Shown: piece by piece, positions 14,520 to 22,314 of the stretch | Numbering within the stretch: the stretch's first letter is position 1 | Layout: every line of letters begins with the position of its first letter | Source: Lachnospiraceae bacterium UBA3814 | GTDB lineage: Bacteria; Bacillota; Clostridia; Lachnospirales; Lachnospiraceae | Length of the DNA stretch: 22,314 nucleotides | Assembly: GCA_002368575.1 (NCBI GenBank) | Contig: DFEA01000057.1 | Coordinates: 1 to 22,314, forward strand | Direction of reading: 5' to 3' | Notes under the pieces: generated by a model | Databases searched by the model: none | What the model saw: only the letters and a program-made list of their open reading frames with translations | What the model was told of the DNA's origin: nothing | Program-made: the position numbers and the translations under genes

Positions 14520-15797
14520 TCATGAGCAGCCGGAGGAAAACGGGATCGTTACAGTCACCACGGTTCCGCCGCCTTCGCCGGATTTGATCGTCAGGCTTCC
14601 GTAACACATCATTTCCAACCGCTGTTGTATGTTTTTCAGCGCAATACCCGGATCACCATTATCATCGGGCTCATAACCCGGGCCGGTATCTTCCACGACG
14701 ATCTCGCTGCCGGAATCCGTCCTTCTTGTCCGGATGAGGATGTGAAGCGGTTCGGAATCCTGATCCATACCGTGCTTGACGGCATTCTCTACAATAGGCT
14801 GCAGGGTCAGGGGAGGGATACGAAAATCAATATGCGGCGTATCATAGTCAACAAAGAGGCTGTCCGCAAACTGTGCCTGCTCAACGGAAAGATAAGCGCG
14901 TGTATGTTCCAGTTCCGCGGAAAAGGGAATGGGTTCTTCGCTTGCAATGGCGGTGAAGTTCTTGCGAAGGTAGGTGGTGAAGTCCAGCGTGATCTGCTGT
15001 GCCAGATCGGGGTTCTGCTTGCAGAGATAGTAGATGCTCATCATGGTATTGTAGATGAAGTGGGGCCGCATCTGCAGCACCATGATGCCGGCGCGCTGAT
15101 TGGCGATCTCCCGCTGCTGGCGAAGATCCTGCTCGATCTGATCCGACAGAATGAGCGCGAACATCGAAAGCGCGCAGGTGACCGTTCCGATGGCGAGCAG
15201 CTCAAATACAGGGACAAAAAAGTGGATGAACATGGCGATCGCCATCGGGAGCATCCCGACGAGGAAGGCCAGGTAATATCGTTTGGACAGCCTGCTTCTT
15301 AAACGGATCACGCCGACAAGGTTTGTGACCATCATCAGGTCTAAAAAGGCAAGCATCAGCAGATACAGGGGCCCGCGGCAGAATTGATTCTTTGCTGAGA
15401 CATAGTAAAACCAGGTCGAAAACGGGGCTATGTTCAACATAATGAAGAATATGCCACCCAGAACTGCCTCAATGCGAAACAGCGGGCTGCAGTACCGGTT
15501 TTCGCCGCAGCAGTGGAGCAGATAAACCGTCATCATCAGCAGCAGGGCCGCAGGGAGCAATGTATTCAGGTAAAGGATGATATTCTGTGCCGCCCTCATT
15601 TCGGGCCGCATATAGCTGATCTCCTCAGCCAGGCTGAAACTGACGTATAGCGCAAGGATCGAAAAATAGACCGTGAAAAAGCGCCTGCTCCACCGGTCAG
15701 TACCGGGCATGATAACGGCAACGCCAAGCCCTAAGAGAGCCAGCATCAGCGAGGCTCCGATCAGGATAAAGCCAATTGGCAGCATCAGCCCGTTCAT
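14520..15797 (-). CDS. 7TM sensor histidine kinase, LytS/YesM type
   Basis: The product has 425 residues. About seven hydrophobic segments fill residues 7-217. A short coiled linker then leads to a His_kinase (PF06580) domain with MRPHFIYNTM (phospho-acceptor His246), and a HATPase domain with QPIVENAVKHG (N-box, Asn338), VEDTGPGY (G1) and GIALKNIQQRL (G2-like). GGAGGTGCGGGAAA lies before the ATG. The start overlaps the stop of the response-regulator gene by 4 bp (ATGA), so the two were translationally coupled. The kinase looks complete, but its partner has lost its N-terminus and the upstream promoter is probably gone, so it may no longer signal. Confidence 0.9.
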   Translation of the reverse strand: MNGLMLPIGFILIGASLMLALLGLGVAVIMPGTDRWSRRFFTVYFSILALYVSFSLAEEISYMRPEMRAAQNIILYLNTLLPAALLLMMTVYLLHCCGENRYCSPLFRIEAVLGGIFFIMLNIAPFSTWFYYVSAKNQFCRGPLYLLMLAFLDLMMVTNLVGVIRLRSRLSKRYYLAFLVGMLPMAIAMFIHFFVPVFELLAIGTVTCALSMFALILSDQIEQDLRQQREIANQRAGIMVLQMRPHFIYNTMMSIYYLCKQNPDLAQQITLDFTTYLRKNFTAIASEEPIPFSAELEHTRAYLSVEQAQFADSLFVDYDTPHIDFRIPPLTLQPIVENAVKHGMDQDSEPLHILIRTRRTDSGSEIVVEDTGPGYEPDDNGDPGIALKNIQQRLEMMCYGSLTIKSGEGGGTVVTVTIPFSSGCS

Positions 15798-16090
15798 TTT
15801 CCCGCACCTCCCATGAAGAACGGATATCTCAGATTTTTAAGCTGAAACAAAACGCCCTCCGGCGTGATCGGCTTGAGCATGAAGCCGCTGGCTCCGGTGC
15901 CCCAGGCATCCACGGCATAATCGCTGTATGCGGTAAGATACACCACATTGGTGCGGGGGTTGATCTCAAGCAGTATTTTGCAAAGCTCCAGTCCGTTTAT
16001 CTTTCCCATTTCTACATCTAAGAAGGCAAGCGCGATCCGGTTTGCCCTTGCGTATTCGATAGCCTCCGATGGGCGGGTAAAGCCCGTGAT
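15794..16090 (-). pseudogene. Response regulator, N-terminus deleted
   Basis: The receiver-domain homology runs from GFTRPSEAIEYARANRIALA through FLDVEMGKINGLELC (phospho-acceptor Asp), YLTAYSDYAVDAWGTGASG and FMLKPITPEG to the stop. It begins abruptly near 16084. The first strand with the acidic pair, roughly 40 residues, is missing. The frame stays open to 16240, but the residues there are antisense of the adjoining amidohydrolase and have no receiver character. The protein ends right after the receiver domain with no effector domain, either natively or by further loss. It overlaps the kinase start by 4 bp. Confidence 0.8.
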
Positions 16091-16093
16091 GAA

Positions 16094-17443
16094 GTGATCA
16101 GGGAATTTATTGAAAAGAATCCGCAGCGTGACGTTTATATGGCCGGAGGATGGCTTGAAAATGATGAATATGTGACCAAAGCATACCTGGATGAAATCTG
16201 TCCGGATAAGGTGCTGATAATGCAGACCGGAGGAGGACATTCCATGCTGCTCAATTCAAAGGCACTTGAATTTATCGGCATTGACGCGGAATACGCAAAG
16301 AAATACGGCTATGAGCAGATGCATGTGGATGAGAACGGAGAACCGGATGGCTATATTTGTGAAACTCCTTTGCTCGATGTCATAGCAAAGCTTCCCAAAA
16401 ACCTGGAGGATGGCAAAAAATATCTGCTTGAATGGCAGAATATCGCTTTTAAAAACGGATATACAGCCGTCGCGGATGCCGGTACGGAGCTTTTCTATTC
16501 GGAATGCGCCGAGGCTTATCGTGAACTGGAGGAGGAGGGTAAGCTGAAGCTGCGCACCTATGCTTACATGCTTGCTCCCGACAATGTTGAAGACCCGAAG
16601 GCTGAGGTTGCCCGTGTCGCCGCAGACCGTGTAAAATACAGCAATGAATATTTCAATATCGTAGGCATCAAGACCTTCCTTGACGGTGTGACCGAAGCTC
16701 ATACGGGATGGCAGAACCAGGATTATCTTGACCAGCCCGGCTATCATGGCGTGGAGCGCTTCAACGATCATGACAAAATGGTAGAAATGATCGCGGAAGC
16801 AAATAAGGAAGGTCTCTCTGTCCATGTGCACTCTGAAGGAGGCGGCGCGACGCACTTTATGCTGAACTGCATCGAGGATGCGGAAAAGATCACCGGTAAT
16901 CTTGATCAGCGTAACGTGCTGGCACATCTGCATTTTGTAACAGATGAGGATATTCGCCGTATGGCCGCAACCGGATCTGTGCCGGCCGTGGCCCCGCTCT
17001 GGTGCGGAAAGGAACCGGCCACCTACACACAGGATGTCGCATATGTCGGTAAGGAGCTGGCAGATAAGTCATACCCTATCAGATCCTTCTTCGATGCGGG
17101 AGCTAATGTGGTGTTTCATTCGGACTTCCCGGTTTCTCCGCTTATGGATATCAAAGTCAGCATTTTCATGGCCGAAACCCGCGCATTTCCAAAATACATG
17201 TACGATGGAGATACAGAACGTGGTCCTGAAGAAGCCATCACCCGTGAGCAGTCACTTCGCGCGTTGACCGTCAATGTTGCCCGCGCATGGCATCAGGAGC
17301 ACCGTATGGGATCCGTCGAATTTGGAAAACTCGCCAATATGACGGTGAGTGATTGTGATTTTCTTCACGACGACATCGAGAAGGTCGCACAGGCCAATAT
17401 TGTTGCTACCATCGTGGATGGTGAAGAGGTCTACAAAGCCTGA
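16094..17443 (+). pseudogene. YtcJ-like amidohydrolase, N-terminus deleted
   Basis: 449 codons remain of an Amidohydro_3 (YtcJ-type) protein, a family usually about 530-570 residues long. What is left includes GGGHSMLLNSKAL, GYTAVADAG, GIKTFLDGVTEAH (Lys193 region), VHVHSEGGGAT (His244/246), NVLAHLHFV (His278/280) and FHSDFPVSPL (Asp344). The N-terminal beta sandwich and the HxH metal-binding motif are absent. The frame starts at the breakpoint shared with the response-regulator fragment. The only start candidate, GTG at 16094, has no ribosome binding site. Fifteen of 17 arginine codons are CGT or CGC, unlike the AGG/AGA-rich thiol-redox lipoprotein gene. A truncated, probably inactive protein is the best reading. 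Confidence 0.8.
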
Positions 17444-17500
17444 ATGCTGTGAACAGTAACTTTTGCGGAAATGATTTTACGGAAATTTCATACATTTCTA

Positions 17501-17529
17501 TTGTATTCAGGTATCTTACGACATATAAT
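17501..17529 (+). promoter_or_regulatory. Sigma-A promoter of a structured RNA
   Basis: TTGTAT (17501-17506), a 17-bp spacer and a perfect TATAAT (17524-17529). It lies 58 bp after the amidohydrolase stop. Predicted transcription begins near 17536, right before a chain of hairpins that ends in an intrinsic terminator at 17629-17664. Confidence 0.7.
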
Positions 17530-17535
17530 ACAGTC

Positions 17536-17664
17536 AGGAGATGAGCATTCGTCTCCTTCGCTAAATGATGACGAGTGACGGTTCCGACTCGTCGGTAAAA
17601 TAAAAATGACCGAGCGAAGAAACTCCGGCGAGGTTGACCGTTTCAAGTCAGCCTCGTTTTTTTT
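17536..17664 (+). ncRNA. Candidate small RNA or terminated leader, about 130 nt
   Basis: Between a good promoter and a strong terminator lie hairpin A (GGAGATGA with TCGTCTCC, 17537-17556, one U-G pair, loop GCAT) and hairpin C (GACGAGT 17570-17576 with ACTCGTC 17587-17593). A closing stem, CTTCGCT (17556-17562) with AGCGAAG (17613-17619), encloses C. An alternative pairing of CATTCGTC (17546-17553) with GACGAGTG (17570-17577) excludes A and C. No known riboswitch class was recognised. The AAA-ATPase gene starts 97 bp after the terminator, so this may be its regulatory leader or a free RNA. Confidence 0.5.
17629..17664 (+). terminator. Intrinsic terminator
   Basis: CGAGGTTGAC (17629-17638) pairs with GTCAGCCTCG (17647-17656) over 10 bp with one U-G pair and an 8-nt loop, followed by eight T residues (17657-17664). 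This is the clearest intrinsic terminator in the window. Confidence 0.9.
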
Positions 17665-17760
17665 CAGCAGGTATAACGTTTTGGAATTTATCCAGGCACC
17701 ATAGCCGCCGCAGGGGTGAAGAGAGACCTCTGCCGGGACAGACCTGAGGAGGGTATCTAT

Positions 17761-19341
17761 ATGGGTATATATCTGAATCCCGGAAATGAAAATTTTAAGG
17801 AAATGATAAACGCGGATATTTATGTGGATAAGACCATGATGATATCCGTGATCAATAAGTATATCGACAAAGGCAATAAGTATCTCTGTATCTCCCGCCC
17901 CCGGCGGTTCGGAAAGACCATCGCCGGAAATATGCTGTCGGCTTATTATTCGAAAGGCTGCGACTCCCGGGAGCTTTTTAAGGGACTGAAAATATGTGAT
18001 GCGCCGGATTTTGAGAAAAAGCTTGGGAAATACAATGTGATAAAGCTCGACCTGAACAGTGAATATCAGAATACGGAGAACACGGCGAACCTGATAAAGA
18101 TCATAAGCGAAAAGATAAAATCGGAAATGAAAAACGAATTTCCGTATGTAACCATAAACGATTCGGATTCTTTGGCGGAAAGTATCCTGAATGTTTTTTC
18201 AGAAACAGGCGAGACATTCATCATAATTATCGACGAATATGATGTTCTGGTGCGCGAACAGGCGGATGAGGAGCTTTTCGCAAAATATTTAAGCTTCTTA
18301 AACGGACTGTTCAAAAGCGATACCCTGCGGCCCGCCATATCCCTTGCATATCTTACGGGCATCCTGCCTGTGGTCAGGGATAAGATACAAAGCAAGCTGA
18401 ATAATTTTAAAGAATATACCATCCTTGACGCGCAGGAACTGACGGAATTCATCGGGTTCACCGATGACGAGGTAAGGGAGCTGTGCCGCGAATATGGCAT
18501 GGATTATGATGAGTGCAAAAGCTGGTATGACGGCTATACCCAGAACGGCTATGAGATCTATAACCCCGAGTCCGTTGTGGAAAGCATGCTCCGAAAAAAA
18601 TACGGCAGCTACTGGGGCAGGACGTCAACCTATGAGGCGATAGCGGAGCGGATCCGGATGAATTTTTCCGGGACGAAGGATGCGGTCATCCGTATGCTTG
18701 CGGGAGAAGAGGTCGATATCAACGTCACAGGATATATGAACACCATGACCTCCTTCAAATCGAAAAATGACCTGTTCACATACCTTATGCACATCGGATA
18801 TCTGGCTTATAATGATGATGAAAGCACCTGTCGCATTCCCAACCGTGAAGTTAGGCAGGAGTGGTTTAATGCCATCGAAACGGAGCCTGAATATGAGGTG
18901 ACGAACAGGATCATTGAGTCGTCCAGAGCACTTTTGAAGGCTGCGATTGCCGGAGACAGCGACACAGTTGCAAAAGCGCTGGATACGAGCCATATCCATG
19001 TGTCCTCCAATCGCAGCTACAACAATGAAGATGTGCTGCAGAGCGCAATCTATCTTTCTTTTATTTTCGCGCTGAATACTTACACCTGTGTCCGGGAGAT
19101 GACGGCGGGGCGTGGCTTTTCCGATGTGACCTACATCCCGATCCATCCGGCGCCCGAGCGCCCTGCGATGATTATTGAGTTAAAGAAAAACGGCTCTCCG
19201 GACAGCGCAATCGACCAGATCAAAGAAAGGCGATATTTCGACAGCCTGGAGCATTATCAGGGCAATCTTCTGTTTGTGGGGATCAGCTACGATGAAAAGG
19301 AAAAGACACATACCTGCAGGATAGAGAGGTTTGAAAAATAA
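17761..19341 (+). CDS. AAA-ATPase-like / PD-(D/E)XK protein (PF09820-PF08011 type)
   Basis: The product has 526 residues. The frame is open upstream to 17716, but the ATG at 17761 has GAGGAGGG 7 nt before it and gives the usual family start, MGIYLNPGNENFKEM. The ATPase part shows YVDKTMMI, then the Walker A variant SRPRRFGKT (Lys52, Thr53), Walker B FIIIIDEYDVLV (Asp158, Glu159) and YLTGILPV. The C-terminal domain has the nuclease-like motif GFSDVTYIPIHP (Asp455) and IIELKKNG (Glu473, Lys475), followed by AIDQIKERRYFD. The family is widespread and often multicopy in gut Clostridia and Bacteroidetes; its function is not established. It is preceded by its own promoter-hairpin-terminator block. 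All key residues appear intact. Confidence 0.9.
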   Translation: MGIYLNPGNENFKEMINADIYVDKTMMISVINKYIDKGNKYLCISRPRRFGKTIAGNMLSAYYSKGCDSRELFKGLKICDAPDFEKKLGKYNVIKLDLNSEYQNTENTANLIKIISEKIKSEMKNEFPYVTINDSDSLAESILNVFSETGETFIIIIDEYDVLVREQADEELFAKYLSFLNGLFKSDTLRPAISLAYLTGILPVVRDKIQSKLNNFKEYTILDAQELTEFIGFTDDEVRELCREYGMDYDECKSWYDGYTQNGYEIYNPESVVESMLRKKYGSYWGRTSTYEAIAERIRMNFSGTKDAVIRMLAGEEVDINVTGYMNTMTSFKSKNDLFTYLMHIGYLAYNDDESTCRIPNREVRQEWFNAIETEPEYEVTNRIIESSRALLKAAIAGDSDTVAKALDTSHIHVSSNRSYNNEDVLQSAIYLSFIFALNTYTCVREMTAGRGFSDVTYIPIHPAPERPAMIIELKKNGSPDSAIDQIKERRYFDSLEHYQGNLLFVGISYDEKEKTHTCRIERFEK

Positions 19342-19430
19342 CCAGGGGTACATAATCCGAAACCGTGGTTGCATTCTATCCTTCCGGTTGCCAATGTGGC
19401 GTCTTTAGCGATCCGTACCACCGTGATACA

Positions 19431-20789
19431 TCATGAAACTCCCTCCGGGATCCGGCTTATCACATCTCTGTTTATCCTTGTGTAGAAGAACAGCGTAACC
19501 GTAAGGGACGCGATCTCGGCGATGGGGAAGGACCACCAGATATTGTTGACGTTTCCGGTAAGGGAAAGCAGGAAGGCGGCAGGCAGCAGGACCACGATCT
19601 GCCGCATGATGGAGGTGATCATGGTGTATACACCGTTTCCCAGAGACTGAAAGACCGTTCCCAGAATGATACATACTGAGGCTATGGGAAAATGCAGGGC
19701 GATTATGCGAAGCGCCGGGATTCCCATGGACAGCATATGGTCGGACGCGTTGAACATGGAGAAGAGCTGCCCCGGAATGAGCTCAAAAAGGAGAGTACCG
19801 GCAGTCATGATGGAGGCGGCGTATATTATGGCAAGCCTGATGGTTTCCCTCATGCGCCGTCCCCTTGAAGCGCCGTAGTTATAGGCCACGATCGGGATCA
19901 CTCCGTTGTTCAGACCGAATACCGGCATGAATACAAAGCTCTGGAGCTTGAAATATACCCCGAATACCGCAACTGCTGTGGATGAAAATTTCCCGAGGAT
20001 CTTATTCATCCCGAATACCATAACGGAGCCTATGGACTGCATGATTATGGAGGGAATCCCTACTTTATATATGTAACCGATGGTGTTAAGGTCGGGACGA
20101 AAGCCGTGAAAGGACAGGCTGATCTCGTGATTGTACTTAAGGTTGAATACTGCCGAGAGTATGCCTGCCGTTATCTGACCCGTTACAGTGGCTATGGCGG
20201 CGCCGGCTATGCCTAACCGGGGAAAGCCGAGAAGGCCGAAGATGAATATGGGGTCGAGGATCATATTTAGGATGGCCCCCGTTCCCTGGGAGATCATATT
20301 GTAAAAGGTCTTGCCCGTGGACTGCATGAGCCGCTCGAATATGATCTGGGAATAGATCCCGAAGCTTATACAGCAGCAGATCGAAAGATAGGTAACACCG
20401 TAGGAGATGATATTTTCATTATCGGTCTGGACACGGTAGAAGGGCTCTACAAGGGTAAGCCCGACTATCAGGAAAAGGGTATAGTTAAGGATGGATAAAA
20501 ATATCCCGTTGGTCGCGGCCTTATTTACCTGATCGAAATCCTTCTCTCCCAGAGCCCTGCTGAGAAGCGCGTTTACACCGACTCCCATGCCTATCCCCAT
20601 GGCCATCATGACCATCTGCAGAGGGAAGGCCATGGATACGGCGGTCAGCGCGTCCTCTTCTATCCTTGCCACAAAAACTGAATCCACCACATTGTAGAGT
20701 GCCTGAACCATCATGGAGAGCATCATGGGAGCAGACATGCTTATAAGTAATCTGTTGACGGGCATTACGCCCATTTTGTTTTCCTGCAT
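19431..20789 (-). CDS. MATE-family efflux transporter
   Basis: The product has 452 residues and about 12 hydrophobic helices in two similar halves, a MatE (PF01554) cation-coupled multidrug/toxin exporter, closest in style to MepA/DinF-type members. Family segments include SAPMMLSMMVQALYNVVDSV at the start of the first half and IILGTVFQSLGNG in the second. The ATG at 20789 is chosen because AAGGA lies 7 nt upstream; the ATG two codons earlier (20795) would leave only one nucleotide of spacing. An AT-rich perfect palindrome lies 60-74 bp upstream. The substrate is unknown. It converges on the AAA-ATPase gene with an 89-bp gap. Confidence 0.9.
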   Translation of the reverse strand: MQENKMGVMPVNRLLISMSAPMMLSMMVQALYNVVDSVFVARIEEDALTAVSMAFPLQMVMMAMGIGMGVGVNALLSRALGEKDFDQVNKAATNGIFLSILNYTLFLIVGLTLVEPFYRVQTDNENIISYGVTYLSICCCISFGIYSQIIFERLMQSTGKTFYNMISQGTGAILNMILDPIFIFGLLGFPRLGIAGAAIATVTGQITAGILSAVFNLKYNHEISLSFHGFRPDLNTIGYIYKVGIPSIIMQSIGSVMVFGMNKILGKFSSTAVAVFGVYFKLQSFVFMPVFGLNNGVIPIVAYNYGASRGRRMRETIRLAIIYAASIMTAGTLLFELIPGQLFSMFNASDHMLSMGIPALRIIALHFPIASVCIILGTVFQSLGNGVYTMITSIMRQIVVLLPAAFLLSLTGNVNNIWWSFPIAEIASLTVTLFFYTRINRDVISRIPEGVS

Positions 20790-20848
20790 ACTCATATCCT
20801 TAAGATCTGTATTAAAGCTTCTTTGCCATTAAGGCGATCACCTGAGTC

Positions 20849-20863
20849 ATATTATCATAATAT
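20849..20863. promoter_or_regulatory. 15-bp AT-rich palindrome upstream of MATE gene
   Basis: ATATTAT-C-ATAATAT is a perfect palindrome around one central base. It overlaps the likely -10 area on the minus strand (TATATT or TAATAT) upstream of the MATE gene. Its size and symmetry fit a MarR- or TetR-type operator, but no such regulator gene is in the window. Confidence 0.4.
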
Positions 20864-20945
20864 AAACCTTCATTCCTGACAAGGGAAGCGTCGTCTCAAC
20901 ACAGAATCGGAGACCTTCGCTGAGCCGTTCGTAACATACAGCAGC

Positions 20946-22154
20946 TTAAGCTAATGACATTGTATAGGAGCCTTTTATATCACGCCAGTTTTCTTCGGCA
21001 TAGGATAAGAGCCTCTCCGCTTCCTTAAGCGACATCTCGGGATAGAAGAAGAAGGTCCTGTCCGAGCCGTATTTTTTTACGACGCGTTCGGTGTTTTTTA
21101 TCCAGTCCTCAACATTGTCTCCGGAATAGACCTTGACCCAGAGCGAAAGCCCCTTTGCAACAGCCTTGTCGTAGATCTGGTCCCATTCCTCAAAGGTTCC
21201 GTCGGGCCCCGAATCACCGCTGGTCCACTGAAGGGCGCTTATTCCCTCACATTCAAGGACGGCGTCAAGGTGCCTGATGTTATCGGGCCCGTCCAGATGG
21301 TAAAGCACCTGGTCTCCCCATTTTGCCTGCTCCTTTAAGGACGGGAGCACAAACTGCCTGAACATCTGCGGAGAGATCATGGCACCGGTGTCACACTGAA
21401 GCTTGATGCATTTTCCGGGCCCCCATACCTGAAATACCGTATAGGCGCTTGCGCCGTTACTGTCCCTGCAGGCGTCATACATTGCGCCCATTGCCTTATA
21501 CCAGGCCTCTGTCACCTCATTTACCCTTTTTTCTATCTCCTCCGGCTCTCCCGCAAGGTCCATAAGCAGAAGAGAGGTATCTCTTAAGGAGGCGAGTACA
21601 TCGATGTTTTCCATTAGATCCGGGATCGCGACATAAAAATCGTCCCCGGCAAGCTTACGGCATTCCCTTACCACCTTTATATGCTTTTCAAACCAGGGGC
21701 TGTCCTCCTTAAAAACGAGCTCGGGGATATCATCCTCCCAATACATGTCCTCATCATTGAAGCAGGGCTTAAACCAGACGGTATCCTCCGAAAAGCCGAT
21801 GTCAGCTCCAAGGTATGCGGCAAGAGATCCCGGTCCGAAATCCACGTTCAGATTGGGAAAGGACTCCCCGAGAAATTCATGGGTCTCACAGAAGTGCCTG
21901 TACCTCCCCACGAGCTTTTCGGCGTTCTGGTACTTGTCCTCCATGTCCGTCCAGAGATACTGAGAGGGCAGATCATAATTAAGCCCCTGACACATCTGAT
22001 CCCTGTAGGTGCCCTCGGGATGGGGAACCTTCACGAGCGGCTCCAGCTCAGGCTTCCTTGCGATCACATGCATCAGAGGCCTGCCCGTGTTCTTTTGCTT
22101 CCAGTAGCCTTCAAATTTACTTTTGGTCTCTTCCCAGTTCTTTTTGTATTTCAT
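20946..22154 (-). CDS. Uroporphyrinogen-decarboxylase-family protein, probable methyltransferase-like
   Basis: The product has 402 residues and belongs to the URO-D/CIMS-like superfamily (PF01208), which contains heme-pathway decarboxylases and corrinoid-dependent methyltransferases. Recognisable parts are the C-terminal barrel segments LQCDTGAMISPQMFRQFVLPSLKEQAKW, VLYHLDGPDNIRHLDAVLE and ISALQWTSGD. The N-terminus (KNWEETKSKFEGYWKQKNTGRPLMHVI) matches a subgroup common in Lachnospiraceae rather than HemE. No heme genes are nearby, so a role in heme synthesis is unlikely. Possible metal or cofactor ligands are the Cys of LQCDTG and the His of YHLDG. GAGGAG precedes the ATG. No corrinoid protein gene is in the window, so substrate and partner remain unknown. 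Confidence 0.75.
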   Translation of the reverse strand: MKYKKNWEETKSKFEGYWKQKNTGRPLMHVIARKPELEPLVKVPHPEGTYRDQMCQGLNYDLPSQYLWTDMEDKYQNAEKLVGRYRHFCETHEFLGESFPNLNVDFGPGSLAAYLGADIGFSEDTVWFKPCFNDEDMYWEDDIPELVFKEDSPWFEKHIKVVRECRKLAGDDFYVAIPDLMENIDVLASLRDTSLLLMDLAGEPEEIEKRVNEVTEAWYKAMGAMYDACRDSNGASAYTVFQVWGPGKCIKLQCDTGAMISPQMFRQFVLPSLKEQAKWGDQVLYHLDGPDNIRHLDAVLECEGISALQWTSGDSGPDGTFEEWDQIYDKAVAKGLSLWVKVYSGDNVEDWIKNTERVVKKYGSDRTFFFYPEMSLKEAERLLSYAEENWRDIKGSYTMSLA

Positions 22155-22204
22155 GATGATTTCTCCTCGTATAATATTTTTTATTTTGTGCTGGTTTCCG
22201 GCTG

Positions 22205-22213
22205 ATTATACCA
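22205..22213 (-). promoter_or_regulatory. Extended -10 promoter of the URO-D-family gene
   Basis: On the minus strand TGGTATAAT (22213 down to 22205) gives an extended -10 about 50 bp before the gene start; no good -35 is seen 17 bp upstream. A palindrome AAGCGCTT is at 22253-22260, around -50, and AGCTT/AAGCT at 22280-22293. These could be regulator sites. Confidence 0.5.
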
Positions 22214-22314
22214 TATTTCAGTCCCTGAAGGGCATATTTGTTAAAAAAAGCAAAGCGCTTCTTCCGGGCTATCGCTTTGAGCTTAGTGAAGCTGCAGCCG
22301 CGAAGAGACGGGCT

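Noticed and set aside
15794..16240. A 148-residue response regulator starting at 16240.
   Set aside because: The first ~50 residues are antisense of amidohydrolase code and show no receiver features; the gene is better described as truncated near 16084.
17536..17580. Fluoride-riboswitch resemblance: GGAGATGAG hairpin, TGATG, and a loop complementary to the bases after TGATG.
   Set aside because: The P2 stem expected between P1 and TGATG is absent (only nine nucleotides lie there), and the downstream gene is not a fluoride exporter.
20946..22154. HemE (uroporphyrinogen decarboxylase proper).
   Set aside because: The N-terminal signature of HemE is absent and no heme genes are nearby; the sequence fits the methyltransferase-like side of the superfamily better.
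22250..22263. Possible catabolite-responsive (cre) site around AAGCGCTT upstream of the URO-D-family gene.
   Set aside because: Only the palindromic core matches; the outer TG and CA positions of the consensus are missing.

Overview
The window looks like chromosomal DNA of a Gram-positive, mid-GC member of the Clostridia, most like Lachnospiraceae. The evidence is strong AGGAGG-type ribosome binding sites, lipobox lipoproteins in place of periplasmic proteins, a 7TM LytS/YesM-type kinase, a PF09820-type AAA-ATPase/PD-(D/E)XK gene, a CD1871A-like CXXC protein and a NapH-like 4Fe-4S membrane protein. I see no rRNA, tRNA, CRISPR array or intact transposon.

Region 1 (1-4100): hairpins, a polytopic membrane protein of unknown function convergent with a 62-residue membrane protein, then an apparent two-gene transport operon. 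That operon pairs a TAXI-family solute-binding lipoprotein with a GltS-type sodium/glutamate symporter and has no TRAP permease. An ElaA-like acetyltransferase converges on it.

Region 2 (4100-5841): the eroded remains of a hybrid histidine kinase (TM - [deleted] - N-box - [deleted] - REC - HPt), followed by 300 bp rich in nested inverted repeats.

Region 3 (5842-9608): a sugar locus. An AraC-type regulator is divergent from an arabinose/fucose-isomerase-like gene and a RhaS-like sugar-binding lipoprotein. The divergent promoter region carries two direct repeats exactly 21 bp apart, placed against a promoter with a perfect -10 and a poor -35, which is the classic layout for AraC activation.

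Region 4 (9714-14338): the most interesting system. It has a good promoter and three co-directional genes: a TlpA-like thioredoxin lipoprotein (CVWC), a 3-TM protein ending in CTECIGLG (CD1871A-like), and a 795-residue NapH-like 4Fe-4S membrane protein fused to an active (WCGPC) and a cysteine-less thioredoxin-like domain. Predicted topology puts all the thiol modules outside the membrane and the ferredoxin domain inside. This suggests a trans-membrane electron relay for extracytoplasmic thiol reduction.

Region 5 (14520-17443): a 7TM LytS/YesM-type kinase is coupled by a 4-bp overlap to a response regulator that has lost its N-terminus. It abuts head-to-head a YtcJ-like amidohydrolase that has also lost its N-terminus, so one deletion seems to have removed both gene starts and everything between them.

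Region 6 (17444-22314): a promoter, a structured ~130-nt transcript and a strong intrinsic terminator lie just before an AAA-ATPase/PD-(D/E)XK gene. A MATE transporter with an AT-rich palindrome upstream and a uroporphyrinogen-decarboxylase-family protein follow, both on the minus strand.
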